DNA from: Takakia lepidozioides
Taxonomy: Eukaryota > Streptophyta > Takakiopsida > Takakiales > Takakiaceae
Assembly (NCBI GenBank): GCA_030704615.1
Contig: CM060734.1
Coordinates: 28,972,042 to 29,032,041 of the forward strand
Direction of reading: 5' to 3'
DNA: 60,000 nt
Shown: piece by piece, positions 34,790-43,850 of the stretch
Position numbering within the stretch: position 1 is the first letter of the stretch
Layout: every line of letters starts with the position of its first letter
Program-made: the position numbers and the translations under genes
The notes under the pieces: model-generated
The model's input: the letters and a program-made list of their open reading frames with translations, nothing else
Database searches by the model: none
Told to the model about the DNA's origin: nothing

Positions 34790-36225
34790 AGGCAGTCCAC
34801 CAGTGCCTCCACGAGTCAGCACAGGCCGTCCACAGGTCAACACGGGCCACCACAGACCAGCACAGGCCCACACAGCTCACTGGTCACAGCCCGTCACAGC
34901 CCCATAGGCCTCAGGGCACAGCCTGTCACAGCCCCGCACAGCCCGTCACAGCCCCAAAGGCCACTGGACACAGCCTGTCACAGCCTGACACAGCCCGTCA
35001 CAGCCCCACAGGGCACAGGGCACACCCTGTCACAGCCCATCACAGCCCATCACAGCCGGTCACAGCTTGCCACAGCCTGTCACAGCCTGTCACAGCCCCA
35101 CAGGCCACTGGGCACAGCCTGTCACAGCCCGTCACAGCCCGTCACAGCTCGCCACAGCCTGACACAGCCCGTCACAGCCCCACAGGGCACAGGGCACAGC
35201 CTGTCACAGCCCCTCACAGCCCGTCACAGCCCCAAAGGCCTCAGGCACGGCCTGTCACAGCCCGTCACAGCCCCAAAGGCCACTGGGCACAGCCTGTCAC
35301 AGCCTCGCACAGCCCGTCACAGCCCAAAGGCCACTGGGCACAGCCTGTCACAGCCTGACACAGCCCGTCACAGCCCCACAGGGCACAGGGCACACCCTGT
35401 CACAGCCCATCACAGCCGGTCACAGCTTGCCACAGCCTGTCACAGCCCGTCACAGCCCGTCACAGCTCGCCACAGCCTGACACAGCCCGTCACAGCCCCA
35501 CAGGGCACAGGGCACAGCCTGTCACAGCCCCTCACAGCCCGTCACAGCCCCAAAGGCCTCAGGCACGGCCTGTCATAGCCCATCACAGCCCCAAAGGCCA
35601 CTGGGCACAGCCTGTCACAGCCTGACACAGCCCGTCACAGCCCCACAGGGCACAGGGCACAGCCTGTCACAGCCCATCACAGCCCATCACAGCCTGTCAC
35701 AGCTTGCCACAGCCTGTCACAGCCCGTCACAGCCCCACAGGCCACTGGGCACAGCCTGTCACAGCTCGCCACAGCCCGTCACAGCCCCACAGCCTCAGGG
35801 CACAGCCTGTCACAGCCCCGCACAGCCCGTCACAGCTCGCCACAGCCTGACACAGCCCGTCACAGCCCCACAGGGCACAGGGCACAGCATGTCACAGCCC
35901 CTCACCAGCCCGTCACAGCCCCAAAGGCCTCAGGCACAGCCTGTCACAGCCGTCACAGCCCCACAGGGCACAGGGCACAGCCTGTCACAGCCCATCACAG
36001 CCCATCACAGCTTGTCACAGCCCGTCACAGCCCACAGGCCACTGGGCACAGCCTGTCACAGCCCGTCACAGCCCCACAGGCCTCAGGGCACAGCCCGTCA
36101 CAGCCCGTCACAGCCCCAAAGGCCACTGGCACAGCCCGTCACAGCCTGACACAGCTCATCACAGCCTGTCACAGCTTGCCACAGCCCGTCACAGCTTGCC
36201 ACAGCCTGTCACAGCCCCACACATG
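34790..36225 (-). repeat. 1.4-kb GGCTGTGACA/G decamer satellite in the leader
   Basis: On the + strand the unit reads CACAGCCYRT, repeated on the order of 100 times in 10-bp register, broken by inserts such as CCCCAAAGGCCACTGGG. Higher-order blocks recur: a stretch of about 130 bp starting CCCGTCACAGCTCGCC near 35130 is repeated almost exactly near 35455. The 10-bp period gives repetitive open frames in several phases (for example + strand 34778-35578), which are not genes. The same decamer is in the outer element's LTRs and at 22500-22625. Confidence 0.9.
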
Positions 36226-36589
36226 GCCGCTCTGGCAGTTTAGCCATTTCTCCAAGGGGTTTAGCCACGCCAAGCTAGGGTTTGTGTCTCTTGGACTCTA
36301 GGCTTCTTTCCACCGAGCTATGGTGGCTGTGAGGAAATCAGCAAGGTATCCTTGCTCTTTCGGCTCCCACACACCACCATAGTAGCCCTAAGCCATGAGG
36401 TGGTTGCCACAAACCAAGCCTTCTTTCTCACTTAGCCTCCCCAAACACGCCACTAAACTCAATGGCAAACAACCAAGCCCTGCTGGTTCCCAGCCCTTGT
36501 GAGCACTCATTCAAGCACTCCCCTCATTGGCCATAGCATCTGTCTTAGAGCCTATTCCAGCCCTCTACAACCTGTTGCTTCAAGAGTTG

Positions 36590-37080
36590 CGCTCCTTCAA
36601 GCTTGAAGTTGAAACCCCAACTCACATAGGCCCTACAAGTGCTGTTCTTTCACTCCAAGTGGAAACCAGCCCTAGACCTTCCGTTCTAGCTCTCTAAGGC
36701 TTGAAAACAAGAGCCTCAATGGGCTGAAGGCATGCTCCACACATGCCCCACTCTCACCATAAGAGAATCAGCTCCTTTGCTTCATTTCTTGCACCCACAA
36801 ACCTGAAAAATACAAGCTTCAGCAGGCTGAAAGCATGCTCTACATGCCCTACAGGGAAACCAGCCCCTTCCTTCATTCCTTGCACTCCCACACCTAAAAG
36901 TGCAAGCCTTCACCAGGCTGATAGCATGCTCCACACATGCATTGCCCTCACATAAGGGAAGTTAGCCCTTCCCACTTCCTTGCTTGCCCTCCAAGCTTGA
37001 AGATGGAAGCTTCAATGAGTTGAATACATGCTCCACACATGCAACCTCTTCACACAAGAGATATCAGCCCCCTATCTTGG
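36590..37080 (-). repeat. Diverged ~100-bp tandem units with a CATGCTCCACACATGC core
   Basis: The near-palindromic string GCATGCTCCACACATGC or variants occurs near 36729, 36832, 36925 and 37027, about 100 bp apart, each followed by a CAGCCCCTTCC-like and a CTTGCACTCC-like stretch and then an AAGCTTCA-like segment. These are degenerate tandem copies within the leader. Confidence 0.6.
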
Positions 37081-37715
37081 CTCCTTGGCTCCTTGATGCT
37101 CTCTAAGACAAGACTAAGCACTCCATAGCCTTTGCCAAGCTCCTGAAACCCTAAGGCTTACATTTCCAGCCACAAGACACTTCTCTTGTGGTGCAAGAGC
37201 TCTTCTTCCAAGCTCTGAAACCCTAGGTGCACATTCCATGGCCTTGCCGCACCTCTTAGCTCCTGTTCCAGCCCTGCTCTTGCCATGACAAGAGCCCTCT
37301 CAATGCTGAAGCTCGAGATTGAAACCCAATCTCACCATACTCCACAAAGTGCACTGATTTGCCCCAAGCCAAATCAGCCCTTTCGCTTGGTCTTGCAATC
37401 CTTCACACAATGACAGCTCGCATTCCCAAGTCCAGTTCTCAGCTTTGCCACCAAAGCCACTATAACCTGCTCTTGACTGGTCCTCTTCCCAATCGTGCTT
37501 GCTCATGCATGTACACAATCTGGAACCATCAAGGTGCTCTGGAATTACCTGCAGCATGGTGCTTTCATCTCTGAAGCTGAAGATCGAATGCCAAGGTCTA
37601 CCACCTCGTAACCCACATCGCCTCCGCTTCTAACAACTAAGAGCTCCACGGTGCTCCTTGCATAACAACTTGGTTTCTCTCATTCTCAAGCAAAAACCAC
37701 AAGTGCTACAACTAA

Positions 37716-37742
37716 CTCGTATCTGGCACTCACAGATACGAG
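37716..37742 (-). promoter_or_regulatory. Perfect 10-bp stem hairpin just inside A1
   Basis: CTCGTATCTG and CAGATACGAG form a perfect 10-bp inverted repeat around a 7-nt loop, starting about 15 bases inside A1, where a primer-binding site would normally be. No TGG-beginning tRNA-type primer site follows A1. It may be a structural or priming element (inference). Confidence 0.5.
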
Positions 37743-37757
37743 CTGATCTTTCTCGAG

Positions 37758-38084
37758 TGATAAAGAAGAAGAATACAAGCACAAGCTCATGCGAGCTCAC
37801 AAAGCTGAAGCATAAACTCATGCATATATAACCTCATCACTCAAATACAAGTCAAGCCAAGTGCACCCCACGCCATGGGGAATCCACACTACGGCGCCAT
37901 AGCTAGGCGCGGTGAGGCTCAACTCGAGAAAGATGAGCCTCCCGCGCTTGCCGTGAAGATAACCACTCCAGGGCCTAAATCTGCCTTGACCCCTGGATTG
38001 ACACTTGGGCCAATCCCAAATGTCAATATGTAAAAGATAGCTATTTCCTAGCTAGTTTCACACTAGTGGTAAAATAACTTGACA
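37758..38084 (-). repeat. 5' terminal repeat A1 of the inner Gypsy element
   Basis: On the - strand it starts TGTCAAG at the host junction and ends TTTATCA. It matches A2 at 326 of 327 positions and lacks any adjoining B segment. The host duplication lies directly beyond 38084. Confidence 0.9.
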
Positions 38085-38158
38085 GTGGTAATTTGTATCT
38101 TGTGCATCCCATCATGCACAGTTAGTAACTGGGAATTCCAGTCATGGAATACCTTGGC

Positions 38159-40957
38159 CTATTTCAGCCACGGACGTCCCAACAATAAGGAGTAAGCTTC
38201 CATGACTTCATCCATTTTCAACACAGTTACTGTGATCATAAAGATCATTTTTTGAATCTGTATCTTAACTCCTCTTATCAATCCCAATGGCTGTACACTT
38301 CTTTGATCTGCCATTGTTACTGTAAATGGGGCTGGTTTCATGATACTTAGACCAAGCTTCTGCCTTAATTGGTCTGTCATGATATTCACTCCAGAGCCTC
38401 CATCTATCAGTACATCAGTTAGTTCTGTGCTTCCAATTCTCAATTGGATTACTGGCATAGAATCATCAAAGTCTATGACTGTTTCTCGCCCTTCCGGCTT
38501 CACATTATAACTGGTCACCTTGATGTTCAGGTCTGTATTCCATGTCACATGGGCAATTCGATTGATTGCTTGATACAGCCTGTGTCTACAATAAGGTGCC
38601 ACAGCCAATAGCTGTCCAATGGTAATCTCCGCTTTGGACTGGCATATTACTTCAGCCAAAGTTCCTTCATTACTCTGCATGTCTGCAACTTCTTTCTTCC
38701 CTTCATCCTCACTCCCTTCCTCTTCTCTTTCAGAATCAGAGGAATCTGCCATAGGAATATCAGTACTCTTCTGCATTTCCCTTATGGTATCTGCCACTTC
38801 CTTGTGCAGTTCCTTCTCATCTCTCCAAGCCTCATCATCTTCAAGCACATCACTCCCATCTCCATTATCATCACCTTCCTCATCTACTGGAGGTATTATT
38901 TTGGCTTTGCTTCTCGTTACTATCATTGTACTTACTTCTGGTACAACACATGGCCTAACCATGTGAGCTGCCACCACTGGCCCCTCATCCACAGGAGCTC
39001 TCATCTCATTCTGGTGTCTGATCCAGAATGGACAGGCTGCCTTGCGATATCCTGCCTGATTACAATAGTAACACAGTTCTTCCCCACTAGGTCCTCGCCC
39101 CTCGTCTGTTCTGGGATTGTTTCTGTAGTCCTGATTCCCTGGCTGGTAATTCCCCCTTGGATTACCCTGATAGTTACCTCTGGAATTTCCTCGGTAATTC
39201 CCTCTTGGATTACCTCTCCCTTCCATGCCATTGTTATAACCACCAGGCCTACCATAGTGGTCCTGATCACTGTTTCTTCTTGGCTGGGGCTGCACTTGAT
39301 GCACCCTTACTTGCCTAGGTTCTCTAGCTGCTGTCCTTCTGTTGTAGTAACAATTCTCAGTAGAATGATTATCCATTTTACAGATAGTACAGTGTTTCTC
39401 CTTCATGTGGCATTCAGTGGTGGTATGGCCTTCATTCTGGCATTTTGCACACCAAACACCCTTCCTCCAATGTGTTGCAGCCTCTGTGGCATACTTCTTC
39501 AAGATTTCTTCTAATCTTTTCTCATAGTTATTCCTCTTTAACTTCTCCTTCCTCTTACTTTTCCTTTTCAGCTCTTGCTCTTCTTCCTCATCTGACTCAT
39601 CCTCAGAGTCCTCATCATCCATTTTCTCTCTTCTGAGCATTCCCAATTGCTCAATTATGTTCGCTGTTTCAAATGCCTTCTCCACTGTATTATGGGGTAA
39701 CATATCCACTTTCTTTTGCAACTCTGGTCTTAGTCCACTCACAAACCAAGTCTTCTGTAAACCTGGTGCTGGTACAACAACCAGCTTTTTCATCATCAAT
39801 TCCATCTTTTCCATATACTCCTCAACAGTTTCATGCTTCTTTTGCTTTAACTGTTGTAAACTTCCATACACTTCATCCTCAGTTTTACTTGTCCTGAACC
39901 TATTTCGGAATGTTGTATTCAAGCCATTCCAGGTTAGGAAATGATTATCAGGGAATCTTGCATACCATTCACTTGCTTTCTTTATAAGTGAACAAGGAAA
40001 CAGTCTCATCTTGGCATCATCGTCATTCTCATTGTTCACAATACACATGTGCTCAAATTGGCTAATGTGTACATCAGGATCCCATTTTCCTGAATATATT
40101 GGAAAAGGTGGTTTTGCCCGTGTTGGTTGTAACGCCATCTGTGGCCCTACCTTCTGCCCATTGACAAATTTTGGCCCCCTTGCTGGTGCTGGTCCTTGAG
40201 GACCTGTTGTAGTTGTGGTGGAACTTCCACCAAGTGCTGGCCCCTGAGCACTCCCTGCTACTGGCCCCACTATATTCACAGTATTCCCAGCTCCAGTTGC
40301 ACTACTTCCCACACTCCATGTCCCCCCAGAGCCAGATCCAGGCTGCCCGCCTGATCCCCCTTCGTTGGCTTGTGATCCAAGTGCTCCACTTGATCCAGGT
40401 CCAACGGGTTGGGATGTCCTGGTTGTAGTCTCAACCTCAGCTGTTGGGTCTACTTCTTCATACTCTTCCTCTTCCAATTTCTTCTCTCTGTTTTCATCCT
40501 CCAAGTTCTGCCCTTGGGTTTCTTCTTCACTCATATAACTCAACTGCAATGGTGTTGGAGAGTCTGAACTCTCCGTTGGCTCTGCCACATCCTCTCCTCC
40601 TTCTTCATCTTCCGTCTCAGAAACTGGAGTTCCTGCTTTTGGTGTTCCATGCCAACTCTTATCAAATCTTTCTGTCAAATCTTTTATCCAAGGATGTACC
40701 TTAGATCTTTCATCTCGTGGTTGATCTTCTTCCTGTACCAATTCCCTTAATCTTTCTTGCAAAGAAAAAGAAGGAGTGGCATCCAACTCTAGTTCTTCCG
40801 GTATGGGTGATGTACTCTCTGATCTTAATGGTGTGAGAGGTCCAGATGATTCCCCTATGTCTATTCCTCTCTCCCAAAGATATGGATAATTAGCTTTCAG
40901 ATAACTTTCTCTTTTTGCTGAATATCTCTGGAGTCTAGCTTCTCTTTCATCACTCAT
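38159..40957 (-). CDS. Intact Gag-protease ORF of the outer Gypsy element
   Basis: A 932-codon frame starting at an ATG (MSDEREARLQRYSAKRESYL). The first 270 residues are acidic and low-complexity with a Gly/Ser/Thr-rich linker. About residues 280-420 form a retrotransposon Gag capsid domain (ISQFEHMCIVNNE, WYARFPDNHFLTW, TVEEYMEKMELMM). Three zinc knuckles follow (CAKCQNEGHTTTEC, CTICKMDNHSTENC, and CYYCNQAGYRKAAC with His replaced by Tyr), with RGNYRGN-type repeats between the second and third. A retropepsin lies near the end (VLIDGGSGVNIM; DGGS rather than DSGA, as in many plant Tat-type elements) and finishes LLGRPWLK. A TAG ends it, but the same frame reads on (AKVFHDWNSQLL) to the inner insertion, so pol may have been reached by stop readthrough. 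Confidence 0.9.
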   Translation of the reverse strand: MSDEREARLQRYSAKRESYLKANYPYLWERGIDIGESSGPLTPLRSESTSPIPEELELDATPSFSLQERLRELVQEEDQPRDERSKVHPWIKDLTERFDKSWHGTPKAGTPVSETEDEEGGEDVAEPTESSDSPTPLQLSYMSEEETQGQNLEDENREKKLEEEEYEEVDPTAEVETTTRTSQPVGPGSSGALGSQANEGGSGGQPGSGSGGTWSVGSSATGAGNTVNIVGPVAGSAQGPALGGSSTTTTTGPQGPAPARGPKFVNGQKVGPQMALQPTRAKPPFPIYSGKWDPDVHISQFEHMCIVNNENDDDAKMRLFPCSLIKKASEWYARFPDNHFLTWNGLNTTFRNRFRTSKTEDEVYGSLQQLKQKKHETVEEYMEKMELMMKKLVVVPAPGLQKTWFVSGLRPELQKKVDMLPHNTVEKAFETANIIEQLGMLRREKMDDEDSEDESDEEEEQELKRKSKRKEKLKRNNYEKRLEEILKKYATEAATHWRKGVWCAKCQNEGHTTTECHMKEKHCTICKMDNHSTENCYYNRRTAAREPRQVRVHQVQPQPRRNSDQDHYGRPGGYNNGMEGRGNPRGNYRGNSRGNYQGNPRGNYQPGNQDYRNNPRTDEGRGPSGEELCYYCNQAGYRKAACPFWIRHQNEMRAPVDEGPVVAAHMVRPCVVPEVSTMIVTRSKAKIIPPVDEEGDDNGDGSDVLEDDEAWRDEKELHKEVADTIREMQKSTDIPMADSSDSEREEEGSEDEGKKEVADMQSNEGTLAEVICQSKAEITIGQLLAVAPYCRHRLYQAINRIAHVTWNTDLNIKVTSYNVKPEGRETVIDFDDSMPVIQLRIGSTELTDVLIDGGSGVNIMTDQLRQKLGLSIMKPAPFTVTMADQRSVQPLGLIRGVKIQIQKMIFMITVTVLKMDEVMEAYSLLLGRPWLK

Positions 40958-40977
40958 GTCCCATGTCTTTCATTTCT

Positions 40978-41564
40978 TTAATGTGGCAATAACCAAAACT
41001 CTCTTCTGTAGTATCTCTCGTATATGCCTAAGTTTCTTTCAAGCTTCAATGCACCCTTGGCTATACTAGAAGTCTCCGTTACCATATAACCATATGGCAA
41101 ACAAGTCTGGAAAGCTGTTCTTGGTGTGAGTTTGATCCACATAATATCCTTTGGAATCCAATTCTTTACCAATACAAGCTCCTCATGCATATGAGTATAA
41201 ACATTCACCTTCCTTTCCTCCCAGCCTTCAAACTCTACTCGCTTAATGGATAGCAATGCTATCACATAAACCAGTGTTGGTACCAACGTGCTCTTCCGCT
41301 ACAGGCCACCTGATAAATCTTTATCACTCCTTTCTCCAGACCCCACTCAGGGTCAGCATCATGCACCCTCTTAAGAATGTTTTCTTTACAACCGTCTGGC
41401 AATTCCAAGAACCTCTGAAAGAATTGTTTGGACAATCTTTCCTTCTCAGTTTCACAGGGAATTTGATTCACATCAAATTCTTTAATTCTCCAACCACCAT
41501 GATCCCACCAGATGCCTGTCACATCTGGTTGTTCATGACCAAGGTCCCCAGTATGGTCACCAAA
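40978..41564 (-). pseudogene. Leader ORF upstream of Gag in the outer Gypsy element
   Basis: Two overlapping frames (from within the LTR to 41262, then 41286-40978) read about 195 residues between the 5' LTR and Gag, in sense. One base shift near 41275 separates them. The text looks like real protein (ERLSKQFFQRFLELPDG, NVYTHMHEELVLVKNWIPKD) with mixed composition. I recognise no family. An ORF before Gag is unusual for Gypsy elements but known as ORF0 or ORF1 in some large plant lineages such as Ogre. Confidence 0.5.
41546..41562 (-). other. Candidate primer-binding site of the outer Gypsy element
   Basis: Two bases inside the 5' LTR the - strand reads TGGTGACCATACTGGGG, the usual TGG start and position of a tRNA primer site. 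I could not assign the tRNA. Confidence 0.6.
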
Positions 41565-42518
41565 TGTCGAACGGCTTTTACTCACCCATCCCTTCGCTAT
41601 CCGAGGTGGAAACGCCAAGATAGAAGAGTTGGATATCTCTAAGCACTCAGCCCGCTCAGTACTATCAGTCATGACCTGCAGCTAGTGAATCATGGTTGTG
41701 CTTCCCATTTGTATTCCTTCTTGCCTTCATGTTATCAATTTACCTTATCTGATACTGAAGCATCAGATTGCTTCAGTATCTACTTAGTTCCAGTTAATCA
41801 TGCATTCATTTCACAGCTTCACTCATGTCTCTCTACACAGTGTGATTGTATCGAATAAATATCAGATTATGATTTATCAGGTATCAGGCCAATGCCATGG
41901 TAACTCTAATCTACCCTACAGTATCACTACAGCTCTGCATGTAATAAGCATCTACTGTTCATCTTTCCTCCTTCTCTGCGCTCTCCTTCTTGCTCTCCGC
42001 CTGATCTCCTCTTTTCATGACCAAGAAGCGCTCCCCGTGAAGTCCCCTTCTTTCCGTTGCCGCTCTCCTTATCTACCCGCAAGCTGTTCTAACCACCTAA
42101 CTAACTAACTGTCATCCCTGAAGTAACACGTTCCCTCTGCAGATGTCGTTCCCTCACAGTCGTTCCCTGTCAATGATAACTGTTCCCCATGTACTGTGAC
42201 AGGCTGTGTCAAGCTGTGCCGAGCTGTGACTGGCTGTGTAAAGCTGTGTCGGGCTGTGATTGGCTGTGCGAAGCTGTGGCGGGCTGTGACTGGCTGTGTA
42301 AAGCTGTGTCGGGCTGTGACTGACTGTGTTAGGCTGTGTCGGGCTGTGCAAAGCTGTAGCGGCTGTGACTGGCTGTGTAAAACTGTGTCGGGCTATATAA
42401 CCCCCCTAAAGCCTGCTGCTGCCACCCCTAAAGCTCCTGTTGGTCTCAGTCTGCGCAAAAATTAAGGGTACCCCACAGATTTCGTAAAAGCTTCTAAGTC
42501 CCAAGCAGCCCTCTAACA
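41565..42518 (-). repeat. 5' LTR of the outer Gypsy element
   Basis: On the + strand TGTCGAACGG...CCCTCTAACA, followed by the GTTCG duplication at 42519-42523. It is 66 bp longer than the 3' LTR, mainly because of extra decamer units (42190-42395). A TATATA near 42393 is a possible promoter for the - strand transcript; the 3' LTR copy has lost it. Confidence 0.9.
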
Positions 42519-42523
42519 GTTCG

Positions 42524-43850
42524 CTTACCATATCAACCCCAAAACTCTAGTTCTGATCTTGGTTTCTCAATCCCAAACCCTCTTCCCTCGTTTCAATCAT
42601 ACCCCGGTGAGAATATGCAATTGGTTATCTAAGTTCAAAGAGTTTGATCCCCAACCACCTCTTACCGTACCTGTCTTGTCCTGGGTTAATGCCTCCACAT
42701 TCGTGTGGATCCTGGGAAGACCTCTGGCGGACCTCCAGCTGGACCCCAAAGAATGGGAATGGGCCTTTGGCCGCACTGCAACACTACACCCCCAAGAAGG
42801 CTTATAGGGCTCTTAACATCCAGCCATCCCTCTCCACTAAGTGCAATAGCAAATGGAGTCACTTTGGATTCTTGAATGAGAACTGGTCAGCAATCTGGTC
42901 TTCTATCTGGCTAAAAATTAGGCCTGCCAAGATCTCGGCGTTTTTATGGCAAGTAGTGAACAGAGCCCTAAAAGAGGGAGAATGGTTGCAATTCCTTGAA
43001 GCTTTACTGTGTCGATGCTGCTCCTCGGGTATCATTGAAACTCATGAGCACTGCCTTCTTGCCTGTATAGCTCTAGCCAAAATCTGGCCCTTCATCAAGG
43101 TCTTCTACAGACATTGGAGCCTCTCGGCCATTGGCCCTCTGGATCTGCTACTTAATTACAACAAAACAGCCAGGGCCCGATCCTTTCCATGTCCGGTCTT
43201 CGAGACTCTTTGCGTATCTACGCTATAGCACTTATGGCGTGCTAGGTGTAAAAAGACCTTTAGCAAGGAGACAATCAGTACCTCCGCTTTGTTGGCAATG
43301 GTGTACAAAGACCTTTTAACGGAGTCGAAAAAAACTTGGGCAAAATGTGTTGCAGATTGTCACATAACCCCCAGGCATGCGCCAACAATCCATGCAACAT
43401 TCAAAGCGACATGGGCCTGCCATGGCATCATTTATCAAAGCGACGAGCAAGAACACTGTGTTTGGAACGCTCTCCCCCCTCAGCGCTGGAGAGACCTTAG
43501 AGCTCCACTCCACGGCCTCGCCGGAATTTGAGAGAGACGTGAACTGGAAACACGTCAAGCACCCCGCCACTACTTCCAGGCTAAATTTCCATTAAAGCGT
43601 AGCTATAGATTAGCTCCTCAGTAATCTCAGCTGTAAGCTTAGACATTTTTTGGAAGTCTCTCAGACAGGGCTAAGCTGTTTCGAGAGGTCCTCTCTCTAT
43701 GAGCACACTGCTGCACTTTAGCAGCAGGTATTTGATCACCCTTCACTGACTACAGTGTGTAGCCCTCATGGCGCAAAAAGGGGTTTTATTACTTTCCCCA
43801 TAATTTTGGAATAAATGCAATATTTCTTTTTTTAATTAAAAAATGTACCC
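42524..43850 (+). pseudogene. Second L1 LINE, C-terminal part with zf-RVT and 3' end
   Basis: Reading resumes the frame broken at 17262 after removing the Gypsy element. 42559-42807 and 42644-43228 (one frameshift between) read the same C-terminal region as 11232-9933: WILGRPLADLQLDPKEW, PAKISAFLWQVVNRAL and the zinc signature CRCCSSGIIETHEHCLLAC. A short Ala/Trp-rich tail follows in another frame. The 3' UTR has the string GGGGTTTTATTACTTTCCCC, similar to the end of the twin-primed LINE, and finishes in an A/T-rich tail near 43850. Confidence 0.8.

Larger units (their letters stand above)
34141..37757 (-). other. Repeat-rich 5' leader of the inner Gypsy element
   Basis: About 3.6 kb lie between A1 and Gag. 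In element sense it holds a hairpin just inside A1, diverged tandem units of roughly 100 bp, the long decamer array, and a short unique stretch before Gag. No convincing protein frame exists on the - strand. Leaders this long and repetitive can carry promoter, packaging or dimerisation signals, but none is demonstrated here. Confidence 0.6.
25888..38084 (-). mobile_element. Inner Ty3/Gypsy retrotransposon with DNMT, PHD finger and split direct repeats
   Basis: A 12.2-kb element inserted in the outer Gypsy element. Removing it together with one CCAC copy (38085-38088 / 25884-25887, possibly 5 bp if a shared A is counted) restores a continuous outer reading frame (KIQIT...KKSSRL), which fixes both boundaries. 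Sense order: A1 (38084-37758), a 3.6-kb repeat-rich leader, Gag, zinc knuckle, protease, C5 methyltransferase, RT, RNase H, integrase, PHD finger, polypurine tract, B1, A2, B2. The termini are 5'-TGTC...GACA-3'. A1 and A2 differ at one of 327 positions, indicating recent insertion, yet the coding region has several frameshifts and two or more stops. Confidence 0.9.
17263..42518 (-). mobile_element. Outer Ty3/Gypsy LTR retrotransposon, split by an inner Gypsy element
   Basis: Two long terminal repeats (17263-18150 and 41565-42518) bound a - strand element. Flanking GTTCG repeats give a 5-bp TSD. The sense order is 5' LTR, primer site, leader ORF, intact Gag-protease, RT, RNase H, integrase, then about 4 kb of extra ORFs, polypurine tract and 3' LTR. 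The inner element (25888-38084) sits in frame-continuous sequence between protease and RT. Without it the element is about 13 kb. The LTRs differ by roughly 2 percent plus repeat-number changes, so the insertion is older than the inner element. Pol motifs resemble the non-chromodomain, Tat/Athila-like plant branch (inference). Confidence 0.9.

Noticed and set aside
34778-36149. Long + strand open frames (266 and 86 codons) reading HSLSQPVTA-type repeats
   Set aside because: They are translations of the 10-bp satellite; a 10-bp unit gives a 10-residue periodic peptide in all open phases. No start context, domain or conserved frame.
25888-38084. A true DIRS/PAT tyrosine-recombinase element
   Set aside because: The pol frame has a clear HHCC zinc finger and DDE integrase, no tyrosine-recombinase frame was seen, and a TSD is present.
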